Source: Endomychus coccineus
Taxonomy: Eukaryota > Arthropoda > Insecta > Coleoptera > Endomychidae
Reading direction: 5' to 3'
NCBI GenBank assembly: GCA_958510875.1
Contig: OY294067.1
Coordinates: 142,581,846 to 142,645,845 of the forward strand
DNA length: 64,000 nt
The notes under the pieces are model-generated. The model made no database searches and was not told where the DNA came from. It was given only the letters and a program-made list of their open reading frames with translations. Below, piece by piece: positions 29,691 to 41,752 of the stretch (position 1 is the first letter of the stretch; each line of letters starts with the position of its first letter). A program made the position numbers and the translations under genes.

Positions 29691-30650
29691 TCAGTCAGAT
29701 TCTAGCGGTGGCTTATTAACTGTTCCAAAATGGAGTAATGTGTGATGTAGCTGATCACACTTGTAATATTTTACTTTACTTTCACATTGTTTGAGAGAAT
29801 GAGAGCTACTCAAACAATTGACACAACATTTTTGATGTTTGACTATTCGATATCTTTCATTCGGAGATTTACTCAAGAAATCTGGACAACGATATAAAAG
29901 ATGATCTTGTCTGCAAATAGGACATTGATATGTTTTAGTTCGAACCATAAAACTAGAAGTTCGGTATGTTGAATTTGGTTTACTGGATTCAAGTTTCTTT
30001 GGCTTTAATTTACGGGACATGTTTGTTTTCTCGATAGCACTACACTGCTTTGATGGAAATTCATAAAGTGTAGCGTAACTTGGAAAATCAATAGAATCAT
30101 GATGAAGTTCAAAACGTGTAGCCAAAAAGGCAGCCAATCTCTTTAGTATCATCTGGATAAGAATAAAATCCCACTGATCAACAGGCAACTGCATATTTTT
30201 CAAGGGTGCAAGATTATCATTAAAAATATCCAACATGTGACGCAAAGCAGTGGCATCATCATTAGTTAACTTTAGAGTACTTTCAATGGCTGCCCAATGT
30301 GCAGCAGCTATCAGTCTAGAGTTCTTATACCTTTTGATGAGACATTCATATGCAATATTATAATTAGAACTTGTCATCGGCAAGTGTTGTACAAGTGCTG
30401 ACGGTGCAGCTCCCAATGATCCAAGTAAATAATTAAATTTTTCAATATCCCTCAAACTAGAATTTTCATGAATTAGAGTATCATACATATCAATATGAGA
30501 GTTGAAAGCGGTAATGTCACCACTGAATTGAGGCAGTACTATTTTAGGCAAAGTGACATTGGTATGATGATTAAGAATATGAGCTTGTTTGTCGATATCT
30601 TGTTTGAACAAGCGAAATTCAAAGATAGAATAAGGAGTGTCTCTCAGCAA
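29691..30650 (-). pseudogene. BEL/Pao gag with zinc knuckles
   Basis: The 319-residue segment contains LPKIVLPQFSGDITAFNSHI and FNYLLGSLGAAPSALV (the DUF1759-type gag core of Pao elements). Two Cys-rich knuckles follow at the C-terminus, CPICRQDHLLYRC and CCVNCLSSSHSLKQC. It ends at an in-frame TGA after which the polyprotein frame continues. Confidence 0.85.
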
Positions 30651-30759
30651 TTTCCGTTTATCAGTACTTCGGCTTCTAATAGGTTCGATATGAAGATCAC
30701 CATTATGGGTATTGGTTTACCCACTCTATAACAGTCAATCTATGTCCTGTATGCTTAAT

Positions 30760-31021
30760 CAAATATGGGATGTTTCATTTTTAAATTGGGTAAAATATTA
30801 TTTTCAATTTGTTCATTTTGTTCCGAGATACCATTGAAACGTAGTGAATTGCGTTTCGTATATTGTTCAAGTATATCACATTTTTGTTCCAAATTCGCAA
30901 TAGATACTTGATTACACTTTGTGATGGTGTTTAATGCGTCTATTGATTGTCTAACTTCAGTTAGCTTACCATCTATTCTATCTAGTTTATCAATTATTGC
31001 AGATACAGATTTACAGATCTT
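30760..31021 (-). pseudogene. LINE ORF1-like coiled-coil fragment
   Basis: The minus strand reads a coiled coil (IIDKLDRIDGKLTEVRQSID) followed by LEQKCDILEQYTKRNSLRFN and GISEQNEQIEN. The 'EQYxxRNSLRFxGI' motif is typical of ORF1 nucleic-acid-binding proteins of insect non-LTR elements. It directly abuts the BEL gag and has no start or continuation. Confidence 0.7.
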
Positions 31022-32020
31022 CGGTTAACGTCTCCGCCGTGGCTTGTTTGTGGTCGGGAGCTATTTTGGATGTGACACTGGCTGTTTTATTCCGTAGTTT
31101 TCTGTCTTCAGGTATGGCTACTGGCTTATCACAGTGGTGTGATCCGAAACTTAACTGTACTGTAAGTAACTAGTACTCAAACTAATTAGTGATTATCTGA
31201 GTATGTCTTTTGTTATGTACAAGAGCTGTATCACTATTTTACGGAAGAATTAATATGTCATATTATTAGTATCGATTTTATGAACGGTAGTTATCGATAT
31301 ATGAACTGGCGCTCGAGTCAGAAGACGTTTATTTTGTCATAGCTCACTAGAGAATAAAAAAAAGCTCCAACCTATTACAAAGAAAAGAAGAACGCTCACG
31401 TTGGTCAACGATCACTTTCTAAGAGAAAACTTCTGAAATTATAAAATACAGCTTGGATTGATGTCGTCGTTTCTATGTTGATTTATTGGCAAACATTGTG
31501 GCTAACCTTATTTATAGGAAGAAAATTTCCGTATCAACAACTAATACTGAAAGAATAACGTTTAAGAAGATAAGCATTAAATCAAGATATTCTACTTTTT
31601 ACAAGTTTATCATCTTTCACGTAATTTTTTTTATTTCACTATTATTGTACAAAGGTGATCCTGATGACATAGGAATTATTAATAAACTCTTCATTTATCA
31701 ATCATTACCGGAAAATCCCAATCGTTAGATTCACTAATGAATGATATATTCACCTAGCTTGCAAGCATTATTTTCTTCAAAATTAATATTCAATTGTTTT
31801 GAAAGTACTGTTCGTTCTGCGAAGAGCTATCCCCAAAGAATGAATCTGATAGACGTAGGTAAGTCTCAGGATACTTGTTATACGATCGTTAGGAAGAATT
31901 CTAGGAAAATTCCGAGAAACTTGAATGAACCATCTGATGAATGAGAATGAAGATATCTATTATAGATTATATGGTGATAGATGGAAAATTCATAATAATA
32001 CGTTGATTAACTTCCATTAG
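31022..32020. other. Downstream flank of the glucosidase gene, no gene recognised
   Basis: Only short frames are present. The region separates the transposon cluster from the 3' end of the host gene. Confidence 0.5.
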
Positions 32021-32026
32021 TTTATT
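32021..32026 (-). terminator. Candidate poly(A) signal of the glucosidase gene
   Basis: AATAAA on the minus strand lies 15 bases past the TGA at 32,041. Such a short 3' untranslated region would be unusual; other AT-rich signals may be used. Confidence 0.3.
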
Positions 32027-32040
32027 CTTATCGTAATCAT

Positions 32041-32135
32041 TCATGAGAAACTTAAGGTAACAGTATTTTCAAAATCGACCTCTGATAATAGAGTTCCATC
32101 ACTTGTTGTTGTGTAGACTGTTTTCTCGTAATATT
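32041..32135 (-). CDS. GANAB: Probable last exon of the glucosidase gene
   Basis: Following TATTTCAG it completes the split lysine codon and reads YYEKTVYTTTSDGTLLSEVD, ending LSFS and TGA at 32,041-32,043. The length and phase fit a terminal exon. Confidence 0.6.
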
Positions 32136-32195
32136 CTGAAATAGTTCGAATTAACATTATAGTTATCATATGGTGTTTGATTTATCGAGACTTAC

Positions 32196-32281
32196 TGTTT
32201 TCTCCATCTGATTTATAACGGTAAAACGTCATTTGGGCAATTTTCAACTTGGAACTGCTTGACTTTTCAGTTCCCAGTTCA
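32196..32281 (-). CDS. GANAB: Probable penultimate exon of the glucosidase gene
   Basis: After TTTATTTCAG it supplies one base to the split codon, then ELGTEKSSSSKLKIAQMTFY and further residues, ending one base into a codon before GTAAGT. Phase agrees with the exon 9.4 kb upstream. Similarity to the family is weak here. Confidence 0.6.
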
Positions 32282-33400
32282 CTGAAATAAATAACAAAAT
32301 GGTGATTTCGAATTTATAAATTGGAAATAGGAAGAAGTAGTTATTCAACTACCGATTACCAGTTTGGTTAGAAATTATACATTGAAATAAGCATCATTTA
32401 GTGGTACAATAGGATGTCGTCATACATGTCTACAATATAATTATGGAAAATTATTAAAATTGATGACAGCATCAAAAAATTAATTTTATAAATGAAAACT
32501 GAAATCCAAAACTACACGCTGTAAAATATGGGAACCAGAACCATACTTTATCTGTAGAATTCAAAATTAGTGGATTAAATAATGGACTATCAATGAGAGA
32601 CATACAAATGAAATACATATAGTAGCTCTTTGCACGAAATTTTCAGTTCAATTAGCGGGTATGTTCTTTTATTCAACAGGTCATGGGGGATTGAATCACG
32701 TTGAATAAGCAGGAGCAATATTGTTTCCGTTTATTCAATTTAACAATAATTCATAAACGAGAGGAACATTGCTTCTCTTCCAATATTTGGCTACCATGAA
32801 TCAATCTCAATCTTTCGTTCAAGCCACTAATAAACAATAGTAACATCTTACTGTTCATTTTCCATGCGGGAAAATTAATGAAAACGTTCTACACAATTTC
32901 AATCTCAAAACTTCATAGTTATTACAACATGCATATTAATCTTCATAATCATATTATTATTGTGCTATTCAATTCATTTTGTGAAATGTTTATGCTTTAT
33001 GTAATGTGGAATTGATAATTCACTGAATGATGCAATGTCTTCTTCTGGTTGATACGAAAAAATTAAATTGACATATATATGTGAAGTCTCAAGAGTAATG
33101 TGGAATCTTTCTGGAATTGTATTTTTATCAATCGATTTTTCCAATATCTATAATTTGCAGAAATAATAGCTGATAATATACTTCTTATTACGGTAAGGCA
33201 ATAACAATAATGAGTTCTAGTTGTTTTTCAAGAGCTCCATATCAGAAGTGAATTTATCCTTCGATTTTGATTAACGTATACGTGCACTAGTTAAAATTCA
33301 CCACTTCATGATGGTGTAAATGGGATCCTGTGAAAATATCTAATTATATTTAATTATATGTACTTTTGAAGTGAACTCAACCAATTATCACAATATTATC
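32282..33400. other. Intron DNA, no feature recognised
   Basis: AT-rich intronic sequence without frames or repeats that I can support. Confidence 0.5.
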
Positions 33401-33617
33401 AGTTTGATTATATGAAAGAATAACTACTTTTTATACCACTTTTATTAATAATAACGTGAAAACGTAACTATAGTTTCAACATTATCAAACAATTAGAAAA
33501 TTATGAATTATTATGTTTGATAATGGCACTTCGGTGTTGAAACTATAGTTACGTTTTCACGTTATTATTAATAAAAGTGGTATAAAAATATAGTAGTTAT
33601 TCTCTCATATAATCAAA
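33401..33617. repeat. 217-base hairpin (foldback miniature element)
   Basis: Arms 33,401-33,480 and 33,536-33,617 are inverted and nearly identical, from agtttgattatatgaaagaa to aacgtaactatagtttcaac. A second, smaller inverted pair (attatcaaac / gtttgataat, 33,481-33,490 and 33,515-33,524) lies in the loop. It is in an intron of the glucosidase gene. Confidence 0.9.
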
Positions 33618-33789
33618 ATGATAAATTACCATAAGGTAACGGCTTCCACCATCGATATTATCAGTATCTTTCGCATAAGAACTGGTCACCTTACAAATCA
33701 AAAACGGATGAATTCCGATATTCATTTGAATAAACAGGACCGGATCAAATTTTCCATTCCCCGAAGTTCAAGTGGAAGTTTTCACAAAA

Positions 33790-36290
33790 TGATTGAATGT
33801 TATAAATGCGAGGTATATAAATCTGATGAAATCAATGAAGTGTTTCCATTTGATAGTTCCAAATGTTGAAGCTGCTCTAATTGGGCGAAATTATCAGCCT
33901 CCGAAATTCGATGCTTGGCATTAAGAAAGCGAAAATTGATGTTCTCCTGTGAGGAGTGGAGGAACAAATATTGATGATACCAACTCCATTGAAGAAAATC
34001 GGTGATATGCAAATGGAAATTGAATTGAAATAAAAGTCGAGAATTTCAATACAGGAAGCAACATCGACTTTGGATAATGAAAATATAATCTCGGAAGTGA
34101 TGGAAATTTTGAATTTAAATGAACTTCAACAGAATACTCAAGCGGAAGAGATTGCTTCAGATAAGGATTGTATACGAAATATACTTGAGAACATCAGCAT
34201 TGAAAAAGAAAACTAAAGCGCTTCAGATTAGGAAAATTCTGATCAACAAAGAATAATAATCAAAAGTGGTCTTAGAATCCCCTTCTGATGCAAAAAATGT
34301 TCTCTAAAATGAACATCGAGTACTAGAATTTATAGTGATCAAAGCAAAGCACAAAGAGAATACTTACAACAAATCAAACATCGACTCCAAGAAACTATAG
34401 CGAATGGCGGTAATACTAAGACTCTTAAGTTTATCAATTACAAACCAACAATTGTAAAGAAAATATCAAATGAATATCCCATAAACGACTAAAGTTGCCT
34501 AGTATACTATCAAACACTGAAATCATTCACTTAAACATTCAAAGCCTTCTAATGAACAAAGATCAGATTGTAGGAAGATTGATTTTGTTATAATGCCAAC
34601 ATTGTATTGAGGCGAAAACAACAAATGATATTGAATCAAGTGGAACCAAGATAGATAATTACAATAGTATGAGATCATTTTCCTTCATCAGATGCAACTT
34701 TCATCGAAAAATTCGAAGATATTTGGGATTATATTTTCCTAATATTATTATTCTGGTCCGTGGCTTTTGATTACTCGGAAGAAAATAATTTTTTTGTTAA
34801 AGAAATCAAAAACCTCCTAGCAACATATAGAATAAGCCAATTGATTTCAGAAGCAACCAGAATAACAAATGACAGTGAAATCTTATTAGATAATGTTTTG
34901 TTAAATCGGAGAATATTGCAGCGAGAATACATCCAATTACAAATAGAGAACTTATGAATACCGCTCGTATTGATAGAGAAAACATATGGAAACTATTGAA
35001 AAAGAAAGAAAAACATAGAAATTAAGTGGTTCAGTTATTAAAAAATTTGAAAAACCAAATATTACTACAAGAAAATAGATAGGTCCAAGAGTCCAATGGG
35101 CAGCAAATGTGGAAAATACTTGAAACACTAGTTTATACGAAGTGTTGTGAATTTTCTAAATACATCAAATTCGAAAATGAGAATGAGATGGTAGTTGTCC
35201 AGGATGATTTGGAAATTGCTAATAATTTTAATGAATATAATCGAATATTGGTCGATAATGACCAATCATGGTGTAATAGCGATTTTGACATATATCCCGA
35301 ATTTTCAGAGTACAAAACTCTAACACTTATCGATTTGAGCAATATTATTCCTGCACTAGATAACAAATGCAACTTGAATGAGGTCCTCAGTGACAAAATC
35401 TTGAAAAACGTATTTGAATCTATTGGTTATGTCATCTTAAATCTCATTAATACGTCACTCGACAAATCAAAACTTCCAGATTTTTTGAAGATAGCACCAT
35501 CGTTCCAATTGCTAAGATTACTGACGCAGCTCTTGCAAGTGAATTATGATCTGTCAATACATTATCACTTACATAAAAAATGTTGGGAACTCTAGTTTAC
35601 AATCAGTTATTAGAGCACATCGATAGTTATGATATTGTGATTAGTAACCAATCCGGTTTTCGTAAAAAGCATTCGTGTGAAGCAGTATTGCAACTTTCTA
35701 TAACTAAATTCGAAAATGACATAGATGATGAAAAATACGTCGTCACGATTTTCTTGATCTTTAAAGAGCCTTTAAGACCATCGACCGAAATATATTCTTC
35801 ACTAAATTATATCAATATGGAATTCGAGGCAAAGCACTCAAACGGTTTGAAAGTTATATGCAGGGGCGACAGCAGATAGTCAAAGTTAGGTATTCAATAT
35901 CACGTGGAATGTGCAATAATCTTGGGGTGCCACAAGGGAGCGTTTCGGGTCCTCTCCTCTTTATATTATATCTGAATGATGTTGATCTTTTCGCAAACTG
36001 TGAATTCATAAATTTATTTGCTGACGACACATTATTACCATGTGGTGATGTATGCCAGACTACTGCTATACAACGGATGATCAATGTTCTAATAAGTGTG
36101 AGTGAATATTTGAAAATCAACAAGCTCAAACTGAATGAATGACAGATAAATTTGAACGACATAAATATTTCGATTAATACCGAACAAATTAAAATCGTAA
36201 CAGCTGTCAAGTATTTTGGGTTCCAGTTGGATAATCCACTGTTTTTGAACGCACACTTCATGTATGTTACTAAGGAACTTTCGAAAAAAC
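33790..36290 (+). mobile_element. Degraded CR1/Jockey-like LINE
   Basis: Parts in 5' to 3' order: a Cys-rich ORF1 segment (ECYKCEVYKSDE, then CSNWAKLSASEIRCLALRKR near 33,870), the endonuclease start IIHLNIQSLLMNKDQIVGRL (near 34,520), an endonuclease middle part DYSEENNFFVKEIKNLLATY (34,760-34,957), and reverse transcriptase pieces up to 36,290. Many stops and frame changes make it dead. It lies in an intron, opposite in strand to the host gene. Confidence 0.8.
35107..36290 (+). pseudogene. LINE reverse transcriptase remnant
   Basis: Three frames carry SNQSGFRKKHSCEAVLQLSI (35,640), NNLGVPQGSVSGPLLFILYL (35,917) and the catalytic box INLFADDTLL (36,010). After the TGA at 36,139 codons such as VTAVKYFGFQLDN-like sequence continue. 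A deletion has removed the 'LDLSKAFD' block. Confidence 0.82.
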
Positions 36291-36299
36291 TATACGTTT

Positions 36300-37030
36300 C
36301 CTGAAGGATTGAATGTTGAAAAATAACGACAAAAATTTTATATTATAAGGTATCCGAATAAAAAAAGAAATTTCTATAGTCTATTTCATTCAACCTGAAA
36401 ATATCATGTATTATCTGGCATTATTACATTTATGACAGTGACAGTTTTGAAATAAAAATTCCATAGAGCTATCTTCAACTAATAATTATAGTTATTAGAG
36501 TAATAGAAATGAAATGTACATAATAGAATATATAATTCATGAAATAGTCATAGTTTTATTTGGATTTGTAAGACATAGAATAATATTTGAGATACTTAAT
36601 AAGCTAGATCCATTTCAAGTAAGTCGATTCAATAATTAGTCATACATTACTCTTTCAGACACAACCGATCCAATGTTTATGCAGTTTTGATTGGATTTGA
36701 AAAAATACAAATCAGCTGCAGATACTTTTCATTTATCAAAGTAATTTGCTGTTTTCTAATTAACATGGAAACGCTCATCAACATTACAATTTTTGATAAA
36801 GATAAATAAAATGTTTGAACGTTAAAAAGAAAAAAATCTTTTTCCATTCTTAGAAGTCTTGAAAAACCAACATACCAAGGAAATGTAACAAACAAAAACG
36901 TAAATATATCAGATCTCGGTTTGCTCACTGGTGAGTAGCGCCACCACATATCCGAGCGTAGAAGGGACAACTTTGATGAAAAGTCTGGGTTAAAGCAGGT
37001 CGGTGACCCCACTCAATACCGATGCCGTCC
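36300..37030. other. Intron DNA, no feature recognised
   Basis: Nothing supported beyond short AT-rich frames. Confidence 0.5.
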
Positions 37031-37079
37031 CGATGTTGGGCTAACAATCCAACAGAGGGTAACCTCTTGTTCCTGGCAG

Positions 37080-38975
37080 CAGGAGATTGGCCTTGTCGGA
37101 TGAGGTGCAAGGACGGGTGGGGCCTAACAGGACGGTCTCGATGTTGATGACCGCTATGTACATGAACGCTCTGAGGGGACGAATGAACATCGGGATGACT
37201 TGCTGGACTGCTACGAGCGCATTGAGGCGGCCCGTAGGGAATACATGTGTCGGCTGCATACACTTTGGTGCATCATGCATCCTCAATGTCACGACTTTCG
37301 TGCACAGACGTGGCGGAATCAAGTATTCTACCTGCGGAGAACCGGCTATATAAGAACGAATCTCCTGCAGGCTGCAGAATCGGATCTAGCCGCACCAAAT
37401 ACACCTGTGGTGCGTCGCAACAGATCTGGTAGAACAAGCCTTCTCCAAAACACCGTGGTTGATCTTAGAACTAGGAGAACACGAATCAACATCAGAGTCT
37501 CCGTACAACCACACGAGCTGGTAGAATTGGACACGTTTATTCACTACGAGCTTCCGGAATTCGCCTACCTCTGGAATAACTCGTGGCCGTGTATTGTGCC
37601 GCAAAAGGACTCGTTCCGGAAAGGCGGAGTGAGAGATCGCACGACCAGATCTAAGAAACTGAACGGCGACTAGACAAAGTTGAGGCCAAAATACAGTCGA
37701 CCAGGCTGCAAGCGTGTCGAATCCAGTGTGTGATGGATTTTATTTCTAGCGGCAGGGCTTTCACGCCAAAAATTAGACGTATAGCCGTCAAACTGCGTCA
37801 TCATCATCACACACTAAGACGTACACAGTTGCAGATCATCAAGCAACATTGAGCGGATATGATAGGAGTCCTGGGCCTGGTGAGAAATCTGTCAAAACGA
37901 GTTAGACGCATCAGGAAGAACTCCTTGTTTCGCGATAGCCCTTCTTGCCTTTTTGAATCTTCACCGCTTACAATTGACACCTCCCGACTGTGGAGGGGGT
38001 CGAGCAGTTCTGGGAAGGAGTGTACGAATCCCCGCGAACAATTCACCTTGATACTCCAGCCCTAGCACACTTCGAAATCTTTTTCGTCGAACGTCAACTT
38101 TCGCAAACAGAAGTGTGCGAGACTATCAGCGAGGATGAGATCCGTCAAGCTCTTGTCGGTACCAAAAACTTTGCTGTTCCTGGACCTGACGGCATTAATA
38201 TATAGTGGTGGAAGAAATTTTTTCCCACTAACCGCCGTCTGGCTACAGTGTTTGACTCTTGGCTTGAAGAGGAGCGGCAAATTCCGAACCGAGTTGTTGA
38301 GGGGTACACTGTGCCACTTCCAAATGATGGAGATTTGTCTGATCCCAAGAACTACCGGCGGATCACTTGTCTCAACACCTGCTACAAGTTATTTACACGT
38401 ATCTTGTATGCTAGCTTGTTGAAATCGATCGGTCCGGTAATTAATAACATCAGCAAGCAGCGTGGGGCAAAGAAAGGCATGGAGGGTTGCCGGGAGAACC
38501 TGGTGATAGATAGATCTATCACTCAGGACTCCACACTCTATAAGCGCAACCTTTCCATGACTCGGATTGACTACCGCAATGCATTTAATTCAACATCCCA
38601 AGAGCTATTATCATACTTGCTCCAATGCCTTACGGTACCAACCCCACTGGTGAAATGCATAGAACAACTGTTGACTCTCTGGAAGACCTGACGTTGTCCT
38701 CCTCGATAAACTAATTGAGACTATGTATGTCATCGAATTCTCCGCTCCGGCAGAGAAGAACATAGTCTTGAAAGAGGAGGAAAAATGGACAAAATATCAA
38801 GATCTCCTGTTCGAGCTCCGCACGCTATACCCAGGCCACAAGGTCGAATTAGTGGTTCTGATCATCGGTGTTTTGGGCGGAATTCGGTCTTCGCTGTGTT
38901 CAAACTTTTAGGTTTTTTCTGGCGCGACTGCTGCCATGTCGTCGGAGCTCGCAGCAGCCCCGACCAGGTTTGAAT
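37080..38975 (+). mobile_element. R4/Dong-like LINE, copy A, internally deleted
   Basis: GC-richer than its surroundings. An N-terminal region (YMCRLHTLWCIMHPQCHDF, RNQVFYLRRTGYIR) runs into the reverse transcriptase start (AAPGPDGIN-type block read here as AVPGPDGIN, then DPKNYRRITCLNTCYKLFTR and VIDRSITQDS). At about 38,688 the sequence jumps from LWKT to a C-terminal segment, DVVLLDKLIETMYVIEFSAP and AEKNIVLKEEEKWTKYQDLL, which looks like the restriction-enzyme-like endonuclease end (PD-x12-D/E type). The catalytic part of the polymerase is missing. The 3' end runs into (TA)n. Confidence 0.82.
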
Positions 38976-38976
38976 G

Positions 38977-38980
<4 letters not shown>

Positions 38981-39031
<51 letters not shown>
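38981..39031. repeat. (TA)n microsatellite
   Basis: About 25 uninterrupted TA units lie exactly between the 3' end of R4-like copy A and the 5'-truncated start of copy B. Confidence 0.97.
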
Positions 39032-39033
<2 letters not shown>

Positions 39034-39034
39034 C

Positions 39035-41325
39035 ATAATTGAACACGTTGATTAACGACGAGCTTCCGGAATTCGCCGACCTCTGGGAAATCAACGAGGC
39101 CGTGTATGGTGCCGCAAAGCGACTCGTTCCGGAAGTGCGGAGTGAGAGACCGCACGACCAGATCGCGAAAACCGAACGGCGCCTACACAAAGTCTAGGCC
39201 AAAATTCAGTCGGCGAGGCAGCAAGCGTCTCGGATCCAGTGTGTGATGGATTTTATTTCTAGCGGCAGGGCTTTCACGCCAAAAATCAGCCGTATAGCCG
39301 CCAAACTGCGCCGCCACCATCACACACTAATACGTACAGTTATGCAGACCATCAAGCAACATTGTGCGGATAGGATTCGAGTCCTGGGCGTGGTGAGGAG
39401 AAATCTGGCCAAACGGGTTAGACGCATCAGGGAGAATTCCTTGTTTCGCGATAGCCCGTCTCGGCTTTTTGAATCTCCACCGCCCACAATTGCTGCTCCA
39501 CCGACTGTGGAGGAGGTTGAGCAGTCCTGGAAAGGAGTGTATGAATCATCGCATCCAATGCACCTAGACACTCCAGCCCTAGCACACTTCGAAATGTTTT
39601 GCGCTGAACGTCAACTTCCGCAAACAGAATTGTGCGAGGCAGTCAGCGAGGATGAGGTCCGACAAGCTCTTGTCGGTACCAAAAACTTTGCTGCTCCCGG
39701 CCCTGACGGCATTAACATATGGTGGTGGAAGAAATTTCCTTCCATTCACCGCCGTCTGGCCAGAGTCTTTGACTCATGGCTCAAAGAGGAGCGGCATATT
39801 CCAAGCTGGGCTGTCGAGGGGTACACTGTGCTACTTCCGAAGAGTGGAGACTTGTCTGATCCCAAGAACTACCGGCCGATCACTTGTCTCAACACCTGCT
39901 ACAAGTTATTTACACGTATCTTGTATGCTAGGTTGTTGAAATCGATCATCCGGTAATTAATAACATCAGTGAGCAGCGTGGTGCAAAGAAAGGCATGGGA
40001 GGTTGCTGGGAGAACCTGGTGATAGATAGATCTATCACTCAGGACTCCATACCCTACAAGCGCAATCTCTCCATGGCCTGGATTGACTACCGCAAGGCAT
40101 TTGATTCAACATCACATGAGCTATTATTATACTTGCTCCAATGCCTTGCGGTACCAACCCCACTAGTGAGATGCATAGAACATCTGTTGCCACTCTGGAA
40201 GACCCGTTTTGCCATCACATCAGGCACACGACGAGTCTTGACAGAGTTGGTAACATTCAAGAGGGGAGTTTTCCAAGGAGACTCCTTGAGTCCCCTCTTG
40301 TTCAATATCTCACTGCTGCCGCTCTCCGTAGCTTTGAGACGAACTCGTGGGTATTCCTCTGGACCACCGAACGACCGGAGGCATCAGATCACTCATTCAT
40401 TTTACGTGGATGATTTAAAACTGTATGCCTCTGGGGAGAAGAACCTCCATCAATCTCTCAATGTGGTTCAGGAATATACACGAGCCGTAGGCATGGAGTT
40501 GGGATTGGACAAATGCGCAGTGTTTCATTTGAGGAGAGGACGATCTCCGGAAGTGTACGAGAATATGCAGCTTGCCGACGGAAGCATCTTTAAATACCTT
40601 GATGCTGGAGAGACTTATCGATACCTGGGAATTGAACAGTGTCCTAATTATGACGCTTCCCAGGTAAAGGTGGCTCTCCGCGGCAAAAACAGGAACCTTG
40701 TTCGAGAGATTTGGTCTTCCGTACTTTCGAGTGGGAACAAGGTGTCTGCAACAAATATGCTCGCCGTTCCAGTCCTGCTCCACTCTTTTGTAGTGGTGAA
40801 ATGGACGGTCGATGAGCTGCATAGACTCGACAAAGACACCCGGAAAATGATGCATATTCATCACAGTTTGCATCCTAGGTCGTCCGTTTCCCGCATTTAT
40901 CTCCCACGTCATCGGGGAGGTAGGGGAATCCTCAGTCTGGAGGGTCTGCATCGATGTGTGGTCCTGAGTATAGCTTTTAAAGTTCTCAGGAGCTCGGACC
41001 CCCTCCTGTGCCTTGTTAAAAGTCACGAATTGGCCGGAGTGGGGGCATTCATCGTTAAGGCAGCACAAAAAGCTGCGGAAGAACTTGGTCTCGAATTTCA
41101 GATCAGTCGAGAAGGCCGACTAGAGGGCAACTTCGAGGTCCTACCTTCTCGCCTTAAAGCCCAGATAAATGCCGCGGAGCAAGATCTTATACTCAGGCGG
41201 CATGTTGACGAGCCGATACACGGTGTTTTCTATCGAAACATCGAAATGCTCGGCTTGTCAACTAGGCTGACCTTCGGCTACCTAAGGTCAGCCGGGCTCA
41301 CATCCGAGACTGTTGTTCCATGAAA
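39035..41325 (+). mobile_element. R4/Dong-like LINE, copy B, truncated at both ends
   Basis: Copy B starts straight after (TA)n within the region homologous to copy A (from about 37,530) and runs further through the polymerase. The frame 39,243-39,956 has PSRLFESPPPT and AAPGPDGINIWWWKK. The frame 39,995-41,323 holds IDYRKAFDSTSHELL, GVFQGDSLSPLLF and the catalytic HSFYVDDLKLYAS (YVDD at residues 137-140). A one-base deletion near 39,950 relative to copy A breaks the frame. The Cys-rich and endonuclease end is absent; it stops at GYLRSAGLTSETV. Confidence 0.88.
39995..41323 (+). pseudogene. R4-like reverse transcriptase, 442 open codons
   Basis: This is the longest open piece of copy B and keeps all polymerase motifs, including GIFQGDSLSP-type and YVDD boxes and the thumb region (YRYLGIEQ, TNMLAVPVLLHSF). 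'FYVDDLKLYA' is the form found in R4, NeSL and related early-branching LINEs rather than in CR1 or Jockey. It has lost its N-terminal frame and its endonuclease, so it is not an intact gene. Confidence 0.85.
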
Positions 41326-41639
41326 TATATTTGTTAGTTATCGGCCAAATTAACAATTAAAAAAGGCTTAATTGTTAGTTAACAAATCGGAACATGAAAA
41401 GCGTAGGTTTAAAATGGGGTCTTCTGACTCGTACCGCTTTCCCGAACCTTTTGAGCCCAAAAACGTCCAAATCCATCAACAGCAGCAAAATTTCGAAGTC
41501 GTATCTTTACTAGACTAACTGTAGTATATCACGACAGGAATGTAGTCATTAGAACAAAGGTGTGAAAAAATATTGAATGATAACGGTGAATCCTAATTGG
41601 AATAAGAAAAAGTCGTTCAATCTTGAAATATCAACTTAC

Positions 41640-41752
41640 TTTATCGTACATTGATCTCCAGCACAAGTTATATGTCTGTAGGAATAATCACCATCGATAT
41701 ACTCAAAACTTTCATAATCATCTTCATAGATGGTTCCTTCTGCTATGTCATT
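41640..41752 (-). CDS. GANAB: Glucosidase II alpha exon, EDD-ESFEY motif
   Basis: It reads NDIAEGTIYEDDYESFEYID and ends in a split codon before GTAAGT. 'YEDDGESFEY' is a conserved element of the family's distal beta domain. Confidence 0.88.

Larger units (their letters stand above)
26168..30650 (-). mobile_element. Degraded BEL/Pao retrotransposon
   Basis: From right to left the order is gag, protease, reverse transcriptase, RNase H and the integrase zinc domain, the BEL/Pao order. From 30,650 down to about 27,750 one frame is kept throughout with only in-frame stops. After a nested insertion the element continues in other frames to 26,168, where the integrase core is missing. No LTR is seen at either end. 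Confidence 0.88.

Noticed and set aside
37080..41325. R2-type rDNA-specific insertion
   Set aside because: Flanks are a TA microsatellite and intron DNA, not 28S rDNA, and the polymerase motif is of R4/Dong form.
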